Assembly: GCA_049645705.1 (NCBI GenBank)
Contig: JBARUK010000043.1
Location: 62,001 to 126,000 of the forward strand
DNA: 64,000 nucleotides
Direction of reading: 5' to 3'
From: JBGNFV01 sp049645705
GTDB lineage: Bacteria; Bacteroidota; Bacteroidia; Cytophagales; Cyclobacteriaceae
Part shown: positions 23,561-33,059 of the stretch, piece by piece
Numbering within the stretch: the first letter of the stretch is position 1
Layout of the letters: the number at the start of each line of letters is the position of its first letter
The notes under the pieces: model-generated
What the model was told of the DNA's origin: nothing
What the model saw: only the letters and a program-made list of their open reading frames with translations
The model's database searches: none
Translations under genes and position numbers: made by a program

Positions 23561-24223
23561 TTAGAATTTTGTCAATAGCACTTGCGCTTCGGTAATCAGC
23601 GTTTCAAGTCTTTCATTGTCAAGACCATTATAGTATCCACGGATCCTTCGCTGTCCATCTATCAGGACAAACATAGGACTGTGAACAAAATCTTCAACTA
23701 CTGCGCCTCCGTCTTCCACCGGTAGCATAAAACCACATCGGGCCAGACTATAGATATCGTTCTGATCTCCGGTGAGAAACTGCCACTTACCTTGTTTGGC
23801 TCCAAACCTCTCTGCATAGCTTTGCAGTACCTCCGGTGTATCATAACCGGGATTTACTGATATGCTGATGATCTGGAGATTATCCTCATTTTCAAAAGCT
23901 TCCTGAACCCTTACCATGGCGTCGGACATTTTAGGACAGATGCTCGGACAGGTAGTAAATATAAAATCTACAACAGTCAGCTTATCCTCCAAGTCAGCCT
24001 GAGATACTGTCCTGCCTTGCTCATTGGTAAGGCTGAAAGACGGGATCAAATGCTGCTTCCCAGGTTCAAAATTGCACCCATCCAGGCTGCTCTCTACTCC
24101 ATTTTCATACAAAACAGGTACATTACCAAACTCATTTTTACCAAATGAGTGAAGAAACAGAATGATTGAGCCCGGAAGTGCCAGAAGTATTACCAGTAAT
24201 AGTACTTTTTTTGCTATGCTCAT
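23561..24223 (-). CDS. SCO1/SenC family copper chaperone
   Basis: 220 aa periplasmic thioredoxin-fold protein anchored by an N-terminal hydrophobic segment (6-25). The copper ligands are visible: CPSIC (Cys92, Cys96) and the distal His181 in DFVHSP. SCO proteins deliver copper to or reduce the CuA centre of cytochrome oxidase subunit II, encoded at 29.9 kb. It lies 112 bases after the cox4-like gene, with a possible weak terminator between, and is followed closely by DUF420. Confidence 0.9.
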   Translation of the reverse strand: MSIAKKVLLLVILLALPGSIILFLHSFGKNEFGNVPVLYENGVESSLDGCNFEPGKQHLIPSFSLTNEQGRTVSQADLEDKLTVVDFIFTTCPSICPKMSDAMVRVQEAFENEDNLQIISISVNPGYDTPEVLQSYAERFGAKQGKWQFLTGDQNDIYSLARCGFMLPVEDGGAVVEDFVHSPMFVLIDGQRRIRGYYNGLDNERLETLITEAQVLLTKF

Positions 24224-24245
24224 GGTTATCGTTAGACACCTGAAT

Positions 24246-24281
24246 AAAAACGGAGGCTGTCGGATGGAGGTTCCGATAGCC
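24246..24281 (-). terminator. Possible terminator or attenuator between cox4 and SCO
   Basis: Ten-base-pair inverted repeat GGCTGTCGGA (24255-24264) / TCCGATAGCC (24272-24281) with one wobble. On the minus strand the stem is followed after four bases by TTTTT. The offset T-run makes it weak. It could divide the respiratory block into two expression levels. Confidence 0.45.
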
Positions 24282-24335
24282 GATAAAAAAAGCCGGACAA
24301 AAGGCCCAGCTTTAGAATATTATAGTTACTTCACC

Positions 24336-24656
24336 TTATCTGACCTGTAGAATGGCGTCGCCTTCCATTATAAGGGCGATTACCAACCATACAACAAAGA
24401 TCATAGGGATAAGAATAGACCAGATCAGTACCTTGACCTCATGCTTTAAGTGCATGAATTCAGCTACGATGTAAAATGCTTTCACTACTGTAAGACCCAG
24501 GAAGATAGACGTTCTCAAAGTACCGGCCTCCATTGCAAAAGCAAAAACGAATTCGACCAGCGTAACAGCCGATAATACAGCAGCTACTATGAAGATTCTC
24601 TTTCTTTGGGCTTTTCCGCCATCTGCGGGTATAGCGTGTGTATGATGCTCAGACAT
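24336..24656 (-). CDS. Cytochrome c oxidase subunit IV family protein
   Basis: 106 aa protein with three hydrophobic segments (about 20-40, 50-68, 76-98) after a short polar, His-containing N-terminus (MSEHHTHAIP). The size and topology fit the COX4/CyoD-like small subunit. It has 12 bases between it and the upstream cox3 gene. It probably stabilises the oxidase. Confidence 0.85.
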   Translation of the reverse strand: MSEHHTHAIPADGGKAQRKRIFIVAAVLSAVTLVEFVFAFAMEAGTLRTSIFLGLTVVKAFYIVAEFMHLKHEVKVLIWSILIPMIFVVWLVIALIMEGDAILQVR

Positions 24657-24668
24657 AATTGAATACGT

Positions 24669-25421
24669 TTAGATAAGGTAGAAGAAAGTAAATACGAATA
24701 CCCAGACAAGGTCAACAAAGTGCCAGTACAGGCCGACTTTTTCTACCATTTCGTAGTGACCTCTTTTCTCATACGTACCTACTACTACATTGTAGAAGAT
24801 AATAAAGTTAAGTACGATGCCACTGAGCACGTGGGTACCGTGAAAACCTGTAATAAAGAAGAAAAGATCAGCAAATAAAGGAGGGCCATACTGGTTTTGT
24901 ACGAGATTAGCCCCAAAAATTTTCGTGCCATCGGCCAAAGTAGCTCCGCCATCTGTTCCATGAATAAAGTGCGACCATTCCCATGCCTGGCAACCGAGGA
25001 AGGTTATACCCCCTATGATTGTCCAAAGCATCCACTTTTCCACTGCCTTACGGTCCATACGGTGACCGGCTTCCACAGCCAGTACCATAGTCACACTACT
25101 AAGGATGAGGATGAAGGTCATGATACCCACGAAAATAAGTGGGGCATCCTGACCGTGCAGGAAAGGAACAGCGTTAAATACCTTCTCGGGAATAGGCCAA
25201 TATTCCTGGCTGAATTCGAAAGATCCGTGGATCTCCGGATTATACGCCGGGTGAAAATAACGGATCATTCCGTATGTCACCAGTAATGTAGAGAACGTAA
25301 AAGCATCCGATAGCAGGAAAAACCACATCATGAGTTTTCCATAGCTCGCTTTAAGAGGCGATTGACCGCCATCCCAGATGCTTCGCTTCGGCTTATCTAT
25401 TACCGTAGAAGTTGTCGACAT
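24669..25421 (-). CDS. Cytochrome c oxidase subunit III
   Basis: 250 aa heme-copper oxidase subunit III with about six to seven hydrophobic segments. Typical stretches are ATLLVTYG-like in the first pair, WEWSHFIHG, ITGFHGTHVLSG and the C-terminal YWHFVDLVWVFVFTFFYLI. It is one of two subunit III-like proteins encoded here. It probably forms part of the oxidase in the inner membrane without redox centres. Confidence 0.93.
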   Translation of the reverse strand: MSTTSTVIDKPKRSIWDGGQSPLKASYGKLMMWFFLLSDAFTFSTLLVTYGMIRYFHPAYNPEIHGSFEFSQEYWPIPEKVFNAVPFLHGQDAPLIFVGIMTFILILSSVTMVLAVEAGHRMDRKAVEKWMLWTIIGGITFLGCQAWEWSHFIHGTDGGATLADGTKIFGANLVQNQYGPPLFADLFFFITGFHGTHVLSGIVLNFIIFYNVVVGTYEKRGHYEMVEKVGLYWHFVDLVWVFVFTFFYLI

Positions 25422-25441
25422 GTTAATACAGTTAGCAAGTA

Positions 25442-26041
25442 TTAATTATTGAGCCACAAAAATAAGAACAAAAATACCCAAAGTCCATCCAAAAAATGCC
25501 AATATGTTGACAACATGTCCATGTTGACCATATTTTTTGAGTGAACCTTGTAGCGGAAAGCTTTTACAAGCACCACAATCATGAATATAACCCCGCTCAC
25601 GAGGTGGGCCATATGCAGGCCGGACAATACATAAACAAATGATTCAGAGGGACTTCCGCCAGTAAAATGCACATTTATATTTACCAGATCACTCCATCCG
25701 GCAAACTGAAGGTACAAAAACACCGATCCGAGTAGGGTTGTAATAAACATAGCCACTTTAAGCATATCCAGGTTATCCAGGCGGGCAGAAATATAAGCCC
25801 AATGCATAGTGGCGCTGCTAAGAAGTAGTACAATAGTACTGGTGATGAAGATATCCGGTAGTTCAAAAAGCTTCCAGTCTCCCTCAGACTGCCTTACAAT
25901 GTAGGCACTGGTAAGAGAAACGAAAACCATAACTACGGACACAAGAAACAGCCACATGGCAAATTTCTGAGGGTGCATGCTCAATGGCTGCACGGCCTCT
26001 TCTCTTACCTCAATACTTTCTATAGCAAAATCCTGTTTCAT
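25442..26041 (-). CDS. Second heme-copper oxidase subunit III-like protein
   Basis: 199 aa protein with five hydrophobic segments and the same hallmarks in shorter form (VLSGLHMAHLVSG and TYWHFLDGLWVFLFLFLWLNN). It lacks the first pair of helices of the longer subunit III next door. Having a short and a long subunit III in tandem is seen in other Bacteroidota oxidase loci. The start overlaps the ctaB stop by four bases (ATGA). Confidence 0.9.
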   Translation of the reverse strand: MKQDFAIESIEVREEAVQPLSMHPQKFAMWLFLVSVVMVFVSLTSAYIVRQSEGDWKLFELPDIFITSTIVLLLSSATMHWAYISARLDNLDMLKVAMFITTLLGSVFLYLQFAGWSDLVNINVHFTGGSPSESFVYVLSGLHMAHLVSGVIFMIVVLVKAFRYKVHSKNMVNMDMLSTYWHFLDGLWVFLFLFLWLNN

Positions 26042-26940
26042 AATTTATCAACAACGTATGCGATCTGTACAACCGGCAAGTAAATAAATGAACCAAACAT
26101 GATACGTAAGGCAGCTTTGCGGCTACAGTCTTTCATCAGCGTAAAAGTCTGAGCAAGGAACAGCACACCACAGATAGTTACAATAATAGCTGAATGGATA
26201 CCTGTGATGCCAAAATAAGCAGGTAGTAACCCGAGAGGAATCAAAAACAGGGTATAGATCATGATCTGGATAGCTGTATTCAGGTCCTTACGTCCTCCAA
26301 GCGGAAGCAGCTTGAAGCCAGCCTTTTTGTAGTCTTCATCACCTACCCAGGCGATGGCCCAGAAATGAGGAAACTGCCAGATAAATTGTATACCAAATAT
26401 TATGAGCGCTTCATGACTTATCGACCCTGTGGCGGCTACCCATCCCAAGAGTGGAGGCATAGCACCGGGAATAGCTCCAATTGCCACAGCAATAGGACCT
26501 ACTCGTTTCATAGGGGTGTAAACCGCACTATAGAGAATCATAGAAAGTACGGCAAGTGTAGTAGTAAGAAGATTCGTGAACTGAAGGAGTAACACCGTAC
26601 CGATGGCACCGGTAATAGCGGCAAAAACGAATGCTTCCTGGACCGTCAGACGTCCCTGGGGCAGAGGCCTGTCGGCAGTACGCTTCATGACAGCATCGAA
26701 ATCTCTTTCTATGATTTGGTTGAGTGTACCGGCTGATCCGCTAATCAGAAAACCACCGATAAACAGCATAATCATAGTAAGCCAGTCAAAACCACCGTTT
26801 ACTCCCAGTACATATCCGAATACTGAAGAAAAGGCAACCAAAAATGACAGGCGACCTTTAAGTAATTCCATGTAGTCACTTAGCCTGTTCCTGACGGAAT
26901 AAGCTGCGGATGTATGGTGTCTGCTTTTTACCTCAATCAT
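26038..26940 (-). CDS. ctaB: Protoheme IX farnesyltransferase (heme O synthase)
   Basis: 300 aa UbiA-family prenyltransferase (CtaB/CyoE) making heme O from heme B. It has about eight to nine membrane segments and the polyprenyl-binding motif NQIIERDFDAVMKRTADRP (N-x3-D-x3-D) near residue 75, with the second Asp-rich region GDEDYKKAGFK. I start at the ATG at 26940; a TTG at 26949 overlaps ctaA and is less likely. It acts just before CtaA (heme A synthase), encoded immediately upstream in the transcript. Confidence 0.95.
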   Translation of the reverse strand: MIEVKSRHHTSAAYSVRNRLSDYMELLKGRLSFLVAFSSVFGYVLGVNGGFDWLTMIMLFIGGFLISGSAGTLNQIIERDFDAVMKRTADRPLPQGRLTVQEAFVFAAITGAIGTVLLLQFTNLLTTTLAVLSMILYSAVYTPMKRVGPIAVAIGAIPGAMPPLLGWVAATGSISHEALIIFGIQFIWQFPHFWAIAWVGDEDYKKAGFKLLPLGGRKDLNTAIQIMIYTLFLIPLGLLPAYFGITGIHSAIIVTICGVLFLAQTFTLMKDCSRKAALRIMFGSFIYLPVVQIAYVVDKL

Positions 26941-26941
26941 A

Positions 26942-28033
26942 TCAGGCAATAACTGCGGTTAATTTACGCTGGTACTCTAATACCAGCCAGATTACAAACT
27001 GAACCCCGAAAATCAGGGTCGCTAACAGAAGGTGAATCGGTTGAGCAAATGTCGGAATGGCGAAGTAAGCCATTATTGCTCCGAAAACCACCTCTATAAC
27101 AATTAATCCTAATAATAATTTCGCAGAACGGGCCAAAATTGTCCCTTTTCCGGGATCTTTCAATAATATGACTAACAACCATACATGCAAGCCCGTAATG
27201 AGGATCGAATATGAACGATGAATGTAGAAGTTCGATCCCAGTTGAGCAATCCACTTATCCCTACCGGTATACCCGAACTGCCTGGCAACCTCATCAATAC
27301 TTTCACGAACCTCCGTACCCAGAACTATCTGACTAAGCATAGCTATCATACAAATGACGATAAGCGCATACGTTATTTTAAGCTTTTGAGAAGGTGGTCT
27401 TGCCTCTATACCATCACGGTAACTCCTGAATGAAACGTAGATCAGCAGAGCTACAATGGCAAGGGCTATCATCATGTGCACTGTAATCATCCAGGTAACC
27501 AAATTACTGGACACAACTATGGAACCGATCCAACCCTGAAAGCCTACCAAAACGACAGATAATAACGAAAGCCAAAATATGGTTGGGTCATGCTTGAAAT
27601 AGGAAAATGAGGCCAGAAATGTTCCAAAAACAAACAATCCAATAAGTGCCCCTATCAGCCGGTTAACGTATTCTGTCCAGGTCTTTGCTACGTTAAAAGG
27701 AATGTCTACGGCAATAGTAGGATCAGAAACGATTTCGTTTGCTTTATTATCGAAACCTAATGCGGACAGGTATGAAGCAAACTTACGGTTTTTCTCAAGG
27801 CGTTCTTCTGTGTATTGCCTGGAGTAACCTTCGGGAAGCTCGGACTCATCAACAGGAGGAACCCATTGCCCGAAACATTTCGGCCAATCCGGGCAGCCCA
27901 TACCTGCACCTGTACTGCGTACAATGCCCCCTACCAGAATAAGGAAATAAATAGAAAAGACCGTCAGGAGGCTTAGCCTTCTGAAGGTCTTTCCATTAGT
28001 CTTATTCGAATAATTATTTTTCGTTTGTTTCAT
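26942..28033 (-). CDS. ctaA: Heme A synthase (COX15/CtaA)
   Basis: 363 aa integral membrane protein with about eight segments, oxidising heme O to heme A. Recognised by LVGGIVRSTGAGMGCPDWPKC-like start (cysteine pair in the first extracellular loop), the conserved E in WTEYVNRLIGAL, and heme-ligand His residues in VHMMIAL, IHRSYS and PIHLLLA. It starts at the ATG at 28033 and overlaps the cox1 3' end by 20 bases. Heme A is needed by the subunit I encoded just upstream. Confidence 0.95.
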   Translation of the reverse strand: MKQTKNNYSNKTNGKTFRRLSLLTVFSIYFLILVGGIVRSTGAGMGCPDWPKCFGQWVPPVDESELPEGYSRQYTEERLEKNRKFASYLSALGFDNKANEIVSDPTIAVDIPFNVAKTWTEYVNRLIGALIGLFVFGTFLASFSYFKHDPTIFWLSLLSVVLVGFQGWIGSIVVSSNLVTWMITVHMMIALAIVALLIYVSFRSYRDGIEARPPSQKLKITYALIVICMIAMLSQIVLGTEVRESIDEVARQFGYTGRDKWIAQLGSNFYIHRSYSILITGLHVWLLVILLKDPGKGTILARSAKLLLGLIVIEVVFGAIMAYFAIPTFAQPIHLLLATLIFGVQFVIWLVLEYQRKLTAVIA

Positions 28034-29885
28034 CAACGATATCCGCCTCGCTGTCTTTCTCGCGATCGATCATCTCATTTTCATGAGGAAGATTGGACTC
28101 AGGAGTCTGAGAGAAAGGAATGTGCTGAGGGATAAAGTCTTCCTTAGCGCCAGGCTTACTATAATCGTAAGGCCATCTGTAAACAGTCGGTATAGGGCCA
28201 GCCCAGTTACCGTGACCAGGATTAATTGGCGTAGTCCACTCGAGTGTATTTGACCTCCATGGATTCTTAGGTGCTCTTCTACCTTTGAAAATACTGTAGA
28301 AGAAGTTAAAGGCAAAAATAGCCTGTGACCCGAATGTCAGAATAGCAGCCACACTCACCAACATGTTCAGATCGGTAAAGCCGCTGAACGCTTCGAAGTT
28401 GGTGAACGAGTAATACCTTCTAGGGAAGCCGGCAATACCAATGTAGTGCATAGGGAAGAATACCATGTATACACCTACGAACGTACACCAGAAGTGAATA
28501 TAACCCAGACGATTATCCATCATTCTGCCGAACATCTTAGGGAACCAGTGATAAACACCGGCCATCATACCGAAGAAGGAAGCACTACCCATAACAAGGT
28601 GGAAGTGTGCTACAACAAAATATGTGTCATGTAGCTGAATATCAAGAGCAGAGTTGCCCAAAAATATGCCGGTAAGTCCACCGGATATGAAAAGGGAAAC
28701 CAAACCTATGGAGAACAACATGGCAGGAGTAAAGACAATATTGCCTTTCCACAGTGTTGTCAGATAGTTGAATACTTTAACTGCCGAAGGTACTGCTATA
28801 ATCAGTGTAAGGAACATGAAAACAGAGCCCAAGAACGGGTTAAGACCTGATACGAACATATGGTGTGCCCATACTACAAAGCTCAGAATCGTAATGCCGA
28901 GCATAGATCCAATCATCGCACGGTAACCGAAGATAGGCTTGCGCGCATTCGTAGCAATAACCTCGGAACTGATGCCCAAAGCAGGAAGCAGTACAATATA
29001 CACTTCCGGGTGACCAAGGAACCAGAACAAGTGCTGATATAGAAGCGGGCTACCACCAGAATTGGCAAGGGCTTCACCGCCGATATAGATATCACTCAGA
29101 TAAAAACTTGTACCGAAGCTACGATCAAAAACAAGTAACAGTGCGGCTGCGAACAATACAGGGAATGATAACAGGCCGATTACAGCAGTAAGGAAGAAAG
29201 CCCATATTGTAAGCGGAAGCTTAGAAAAGGACATTCCTTTTGTTCTCAGGTTGATAACTGTTGCGATATAGTTTATACCTCCGAGAAGAGTAGAAACAAT
29301 AAAGAAAGTCATAGAAACCAGCCATAAGGTCATACCTAACTGTGAGCCCTGAATAGCTTGGGGCAATGCACTTAGCGGTGGATAAACTACCCAACCTCCG
29401 GCTGCAGGACCTGTTTCAATAAACAGGCTGTAGAACATAACAACACTAGCCAGGAAAAAGAACCAATAACTGAGCATATTCATGAAACCGGAAGCCATAT
29501 CACGGGCACCGATCTGAAGTGGAATCAGGAAGTTACTGAACGTACCACTCAACCCGGCGGTAAGCACAAAGAATACCATAATGGTACCGTGCATAGTTAC
29601 CAGAGCGAGATAAAATTCAGGGTCAATTGCACCGGTGTCCGTAAGCCACTTGCCCATTATGGGGCGAAGAAACTCAAGGCTCATATCAGGGAAACCTAAC
29701 TGAAGCCTGAATATTATGGAGAACAAACCTCCAATAAATGCCCACAGAATACCTGAAATAAGATACTGCTTGGCAATTACTTTATGGTCTTCACTAAATA
29801 TGTAATTCGTAATAAAGTTACCGTGATGCTCATGATGTTCGTCATGGGCAGTATGCTCGGATACATGAATATCTGCTGTAGCCAT
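28014..29885 (-). CDS. ctaD: Cytochrome c oxidase subunit I (aa3-type, A family)
   Basis: 623 aa catalytic subunit. The cross-linked His-Tyr motif GHPEVYIVLLPALG is present, as are CuB ligands in WAHHMFVSG and the heme ligands in VAHFHLVMG, with about twelve to thirteen membrane segments. The GHPEVY tyrosine places it in the A family of heme-copper oxidases. The N-terminus is unusually His-rich (EHTAHDEHHEHHG). It reduces oxygen to water and pumps protons in the inner membrane. Confidence 0.97.
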   Translation of the reverse strand: MATADIHVSEHTAHDEHHEHHGNFITNYIFSEDHKVIAKQYLISGILWAFIGGLFSIIFRLQLGFPDMSLEFLRPIMGKWLTDTGAIDPEFYLALVTMHGTIMVFFVLTAGLSGTFSNFLIPLQIGARDMASGFMNMLSYWFFFLASVVMFYSLFIETGPAAGGWVVYPPLSALPQAIQGSQLGMTLWLVSMTFFIVSTLLGGINYIATVINLRTKGMSFSKLPLTIWAFFLTAVIGLLSFPVLFAAALLLVFDRSFGTSFYLSDIYIGGEALANSGGSPLLYQHLFWFLGHPEVYIVLLPALGISSEVIATNARKPIFGYRAMIGSMLGITILSFVVWAHHMFVSGLNPFLGSVFMFLTLIIAVPSAVKVFNYLTTLWKGNIVFTPAMLFSIGLVSLFISGGLTGIFLGNSALDIQLHDTYFVVAHFHLVMGSASFFGMMAGVYHWFPKMFGRMMDNRLGYIHFWCTFVGVYMVFFPMHYIGIAGFPRRYYSFTNFEAFSGFTDLNMLVSVAAILTFGSQAIFAFNFFYSIFKGRRAPKNPWRSNTLEWTTPINPGHGNWAGPIPTVYRWPYDYSKPGAKEDFIPQHIPFSQTPESNLPHENEMIDREKDSEADIVDETNEK

Positions 29886-29915
29886 ATTTTATATCATTAT
29901 AAAGCTGACGCTCTA

Positions 29916-30971
29916 CTACTGTATTTCTATCTTTTCAGTTTCTTCAATTCCGGCTTTTACCATAGCCAGTTCACGCTGCTCGGCAGGTATTTTGGCAAGG
30001 TATTCGGGATTGTTACTTAAGAAGGATTGTTGCTGAGCATACCATTCCTGGTATTCATCCAACTCCTCTACAACTACACGGATCTTCATAGAGAAGTGTC
30101 CGCGACCACAAACTTCTGTACAGGCAATTTCATAGTTAAATTCAGCATTACCTGTTTCATCGCGCATCTCCTGGGTAGTCTTAGTAGGAGTAAACCAAAA
30201 ACGCGTAGGCATACCGGGCATCGCATCCATCTTCATACGGAAGTGAGGACCAAATACACTATGTAAAACGTCTTTAGCACGTATCTTAAACTCTACAGGC
30301 TTATCCACCGGGAGGTGAATCTCCATGGGTGTAAAATCATCATGACTTGACTGATCGGTAAAGTCCATACCAAACTCGTTAACAGGATCAATCAGACGGT
30401 AGTCATAATTTCCGAGCTTGCCATCTTTACCGGGATAGCGAACCTTCCAGGCAAACTGGTAACCCATGATCTCAACAACCTCAGCCTCATCAGGAGCCTT
30501 ATCTGTTATCTCAGTCCATGTTTTCCAACCTGTGAATACCAGAACGGCAAGCACTATCGCCGGAACAATTGTCCAGATAATCTCCAGCCTGCTATTATCA
30601 GGGTAAAATAAGGCTTTACGCTGTTCTTTGAACTGGTAATTGTAAGAAAACCAGAACAGGAGTATTTGGGTAAGAAGAAATACTACGCCTGTGATAGCAG
30701 TAGTAAGCCAGAACATGAACTCGTAGTCATCACCATGAGCAGAGGCAACTGGTAAGGTATAGTCATCATAATAAGTGAAGCTGTACCAAAAGAAGCCAAC
30801 AAGGCTCAATACCATGAAGACGACAAAAAGGATAGCATTGGTAGAGTTGGCGCCGGTGATTCGCTTTTTTTCTGATCCTTTTGCTACTCCAACCAGTGTC
30901 TGGATACGGAATATAAGGAACAGGATCGCCACGATCAGAATGACACCTACACCGACTATTATATTAAGCAT
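29916..30971 (-). CDS. ctaC: Cytochrome c oxidase subunit II
   Basis: 351 aa subunit II with the CuA site CTEVCGRGHFSM near the C-terminus and the electron-entry region DVLHSVFGPHFRMKMDAMPG. Besides the usual two-helix hairpin it has two extra N-terminal hydrophobic segments (residues 3-22 and 45-65), which I recall as usual for Bacteroidota. There is no C-terminal cytochrome c domain, so electrons must come from ActE, ActA or a soluble cytochrome. It lies 25 bases after actF. Confidence 0.95.
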   Translation of the reverse strand: MLNIIVGVGVILIVAILFLIFRIQTLVGVAKGSEKKRITGANSTNAILFVVFMVLSLVGFFWYSFTYYDDYTLPVASAHGDDYEFMFWLTTAITGVVFLLTQILLFWFSYNYQFKEQRKALFYPDNSRLEIIWTIVPAIVLAVLVFTGWKTWTEITDKAPDEAEVVEIMGYQFAWKVRYPGKDGKLGNYDYRLIDPVNEFGMDFTDQSSHDDFTPMEIHLPVDKPVEFKIRAKDVLHSVFGPHFRMKMDAMPGMPTRFWFTPTKTTQEMRDETGNAEFNYEIACTEVCGRGHFSMKIRVVVEELDEYQEWYAQQQSFLSNNPEYLAKIPAEQRELAMVKAGIEETEKIEIQ

Positions 30972-30996
30972 AGTGAACCCTTTAAAATTTTCTCAA

Positions 30997-32388
30997 TCAA
31001 ATATGGTGATGAATACTTTCTTCCAACATCGGATGGTTCTTAGGTACCAGAGGATGCTTGGACAGGCTTAAAAGAGCCACGAAAGCGAAGGCAGCAAAAT
31101 AGATCAATGCCAATCCGACTTCGAGGAATTGAAATCCTCCGTTTTCCTTCAGTACACCAGGGGTAACCATAAGGTAGAAATCTATCCAGTGTCCGACGAG
31201 GACAACAGTACAAACGATTTTAAGGAAGATGCTGTGGCGTTTTGAATCTCTCGTCATCAGAACGAGGAACGGAAAGAAAAAGTTTAGTATCAAATTGATA
31301 AAGAAAACCGGTGCATAATGGTCACTGGCAAGCCTTTCAACGAAGTAAATTGTTTCTTCCGGAATGTTGGCATAATATATCAGCAGGAACTGGCTGAACC
31401 AAATATACGTCCAGAAAATACTGAACGCAAAAACAAATTTTCCAAGATCATGAAGGTGATTGGAATTGATCATTTTCAGATAACCAGCCTCTTTCAATAG
31501 CACGGTAACAAGGGTAATCGCTGCCAGACCTGATACGAACCAACTGGCAAAAACATACCAGCCAAACATGGTACTAAACCAGTGGACATCGATAGACATG
31601 ACCCAGTCCCATGCACTGGTAGAACTGGTTACAGCAAATAGCACAAGAAAAATGGCTGAGTAGCTGCGCAGCTTGAACCAGTACTTAGTACCACCATGCA
31701 GATCTTCCTGGAGCATGGTTTTTTTCATCATACGGTAGAAACCGTACCAAATGACAAAGTAAAGAACCAGCCTTACGATCCAGAATACCGGAACGGTTCC
31801 ACCCTCGAGAGGCCAGAAGAAGAAAGGAGCTTTACCTTTTATAATAGCGTCACCGGCAGGTGCATCTGCATACAAATCTCCATGGGTCCAGTGGAAGATG
31901 TCATGTCCTCCCAGTATGAAAGTGATAAGTAGAAGTAAACCACCGATGGGAAGCCAGTTGGCAAAGGACAAGGGGATTCTTTGAATGGCAGCAGACCAGC
32001 CGGCCTGAGCAGCATACTGCAGAGCCACAAAGAAAAAGCCAATAATAGCCAGACCTATAAAGTAGACATTGTTGATCCACAGGTTGGCATACAACCTTTT
32101 GGACCAATGAAACTCCTCATGGTGCTCACCTGCGAACTCAGCGTCACTACTACCGGAAAAAGCATCAAGATCTTCTGATCCTGAATGTGTTTCTCCAACT
32201 TCATGGTTTTCACCACCTGCCAAAGTCTCTGTATGTGTATCTTCATGACCACCAGCGTGTTCGTCATGATGGGTAGCGCTTGCGGCAAAAAATACACCTA
32301 CTATAGCCAGTATCAACCCTATCGCTGCCGTGATATAGAGACTGCGTTTTGCTTTGGAGGTAAATACGAATTTTTCGTCAGTTATCAT
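30997..32388 (-). CDS. actF: Alternative complex III subunit ActF
   Basis: 463 aa NrfD-like quinol:cytochrome c oxidoreductase membrane subunit with about ten hydrophobic segments. After the first membrane helix (residues 17-33) comes a His/Glu-rich loop of about 60 residues (many HE, HD and EH pairs). Typical regions are NLWINNVYFIGLAIIGFF and WTYIWFSQFLLIYYANIPEE. It is the second NrfD-like subunit of the complex. The gene follows actE by 18 bases. Confidence 0.92.
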   Translation of the reverse strand: MITDEKFVFTSKAKRSLYITAAIGLILAIVGVFFAASATHHDEHAGGHEDTHTETLAGGENHEVGETHSGSEDLDAFSGSSDAEFAGEHHEEFHWSKRLYANLWINNVYFIGLAIIGFFFVALQYAAQAGWSAAIQRIPLSFANWLPIGGLLLLITFILGGHDIFHWTHGDLYADAPAGDAIIKGKAPFFFWPLEGGTVPVFWIVRLVLYFVIWYGFYRMMKKTMLQEDLHGGTKYWFKLRSYSAIFLVLFAVTSSTSAWDWVMSIDVHWFSTMFGWYVFASWFVSGLAAITLVTVLLKEAGYLKMINSNHLHDLGKFVFAFSIFWTYIWFSQFLLIYYANIPEETIYFVERLASDHYAPVFFINLILNFFFPFLVLMTRDSKRHSIFLKIVCTVVLVGHWIDFYLMVTPGVLKENGGFQFLEVGLALIYFAAFAFVALLSLSKHPLVPKNHPMLEESIHHHI

Positions 32389-32406
32389 CGATCTCTGTCC
32401 GGTTTA

Positions 32407-33054
32407 CTATTTTTGAAGGGTTTCAACATATCGGGCTATTTTCCAACGATCTTCGATGCTCACTTGCGAACCGTGAGGATACATACGACCCTTACCGTAA
32501 GTGATCACATGGAATATATGACCCTGGGAAACCTCAGCCACACGTCCTTTATTGTAGGCAGGCACACCTTTATATACTTTTCCAACCGGCCCATCACCCT
32601 GACCGGCACCGCCGTGGCAAGGGTAGCAATAACGATTATACAGCAAACGACCATCTCCGACTACATCTTCATTTGCGGGAAGAGGATTGGTCATGTTAGT
32701 TGCCGCATAGTTTAGCCAGTATTCGCTTCCTACCGTGTCAGCAGGAATACGATAAGGAAGTACTCCTGAAGCGGTACGGCGCACAGTATTTTCTGCAGGC
32801 AGCCTCATATTCATTCCCCATGCATTATAAGGGTTGGAGTTATAGTACTCACCAGTCTCATTATCATAAGAGTCTACAAACTCACCGGCATCCTTATCAT
32901 CGATTTGAGAAAGGGGCTCGTAAGGTATCGAATGATACATCTGAGGAGCATACTCAAACCCGGTTTCGTTTCCGTCTGCCGTACATGAGGCCAGGAAAAC
33001 TCCGGCGATCAACAGCAGGATTAAGTTATTTTTTAACATCGATGTCATGCTCAT
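32407..33054 (-). CDS. actE: Alternative complex III monoheme cytochrome c lipoprotein ActE
   Basis: 215 aa lipoprotein with signal peptide and lipobox FLASC at about residue 24, and one heme-binding motif CYPCH (in YNRYCYPCHGG) with a likely axial Met (GKGRMYPHGSQ). It presumably carries electrons from the complex to the oxidase. Several ATGs compete (33054, 33048, 33039). I use the first ATG; a TTG at 33063 overlaps the actD stop. All give a valid lipoprotein signal. Confidence 0.92.
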   Translation of the reverse strand: MSMTSMLKNNLILLLIAGVFLASCTADGNETGFEYAPQMYHSIPYEPLSQIDDKDAGEFVDSYDNETGEYYNSNPYNAWGMNMRLPAENTVRRTASGVLPYRIPADTVGSEYWLNYAATNMTNPLPANEDVVGDGRLLYNRYCYPCHGGAGQGDGPVGKVYKGVPAYNKGRVAEVSQGHIFHVITYGKGRMYPHGSQVSIEDRWKIARYVETLQK

Positions 33055-33059
33055 GATTC

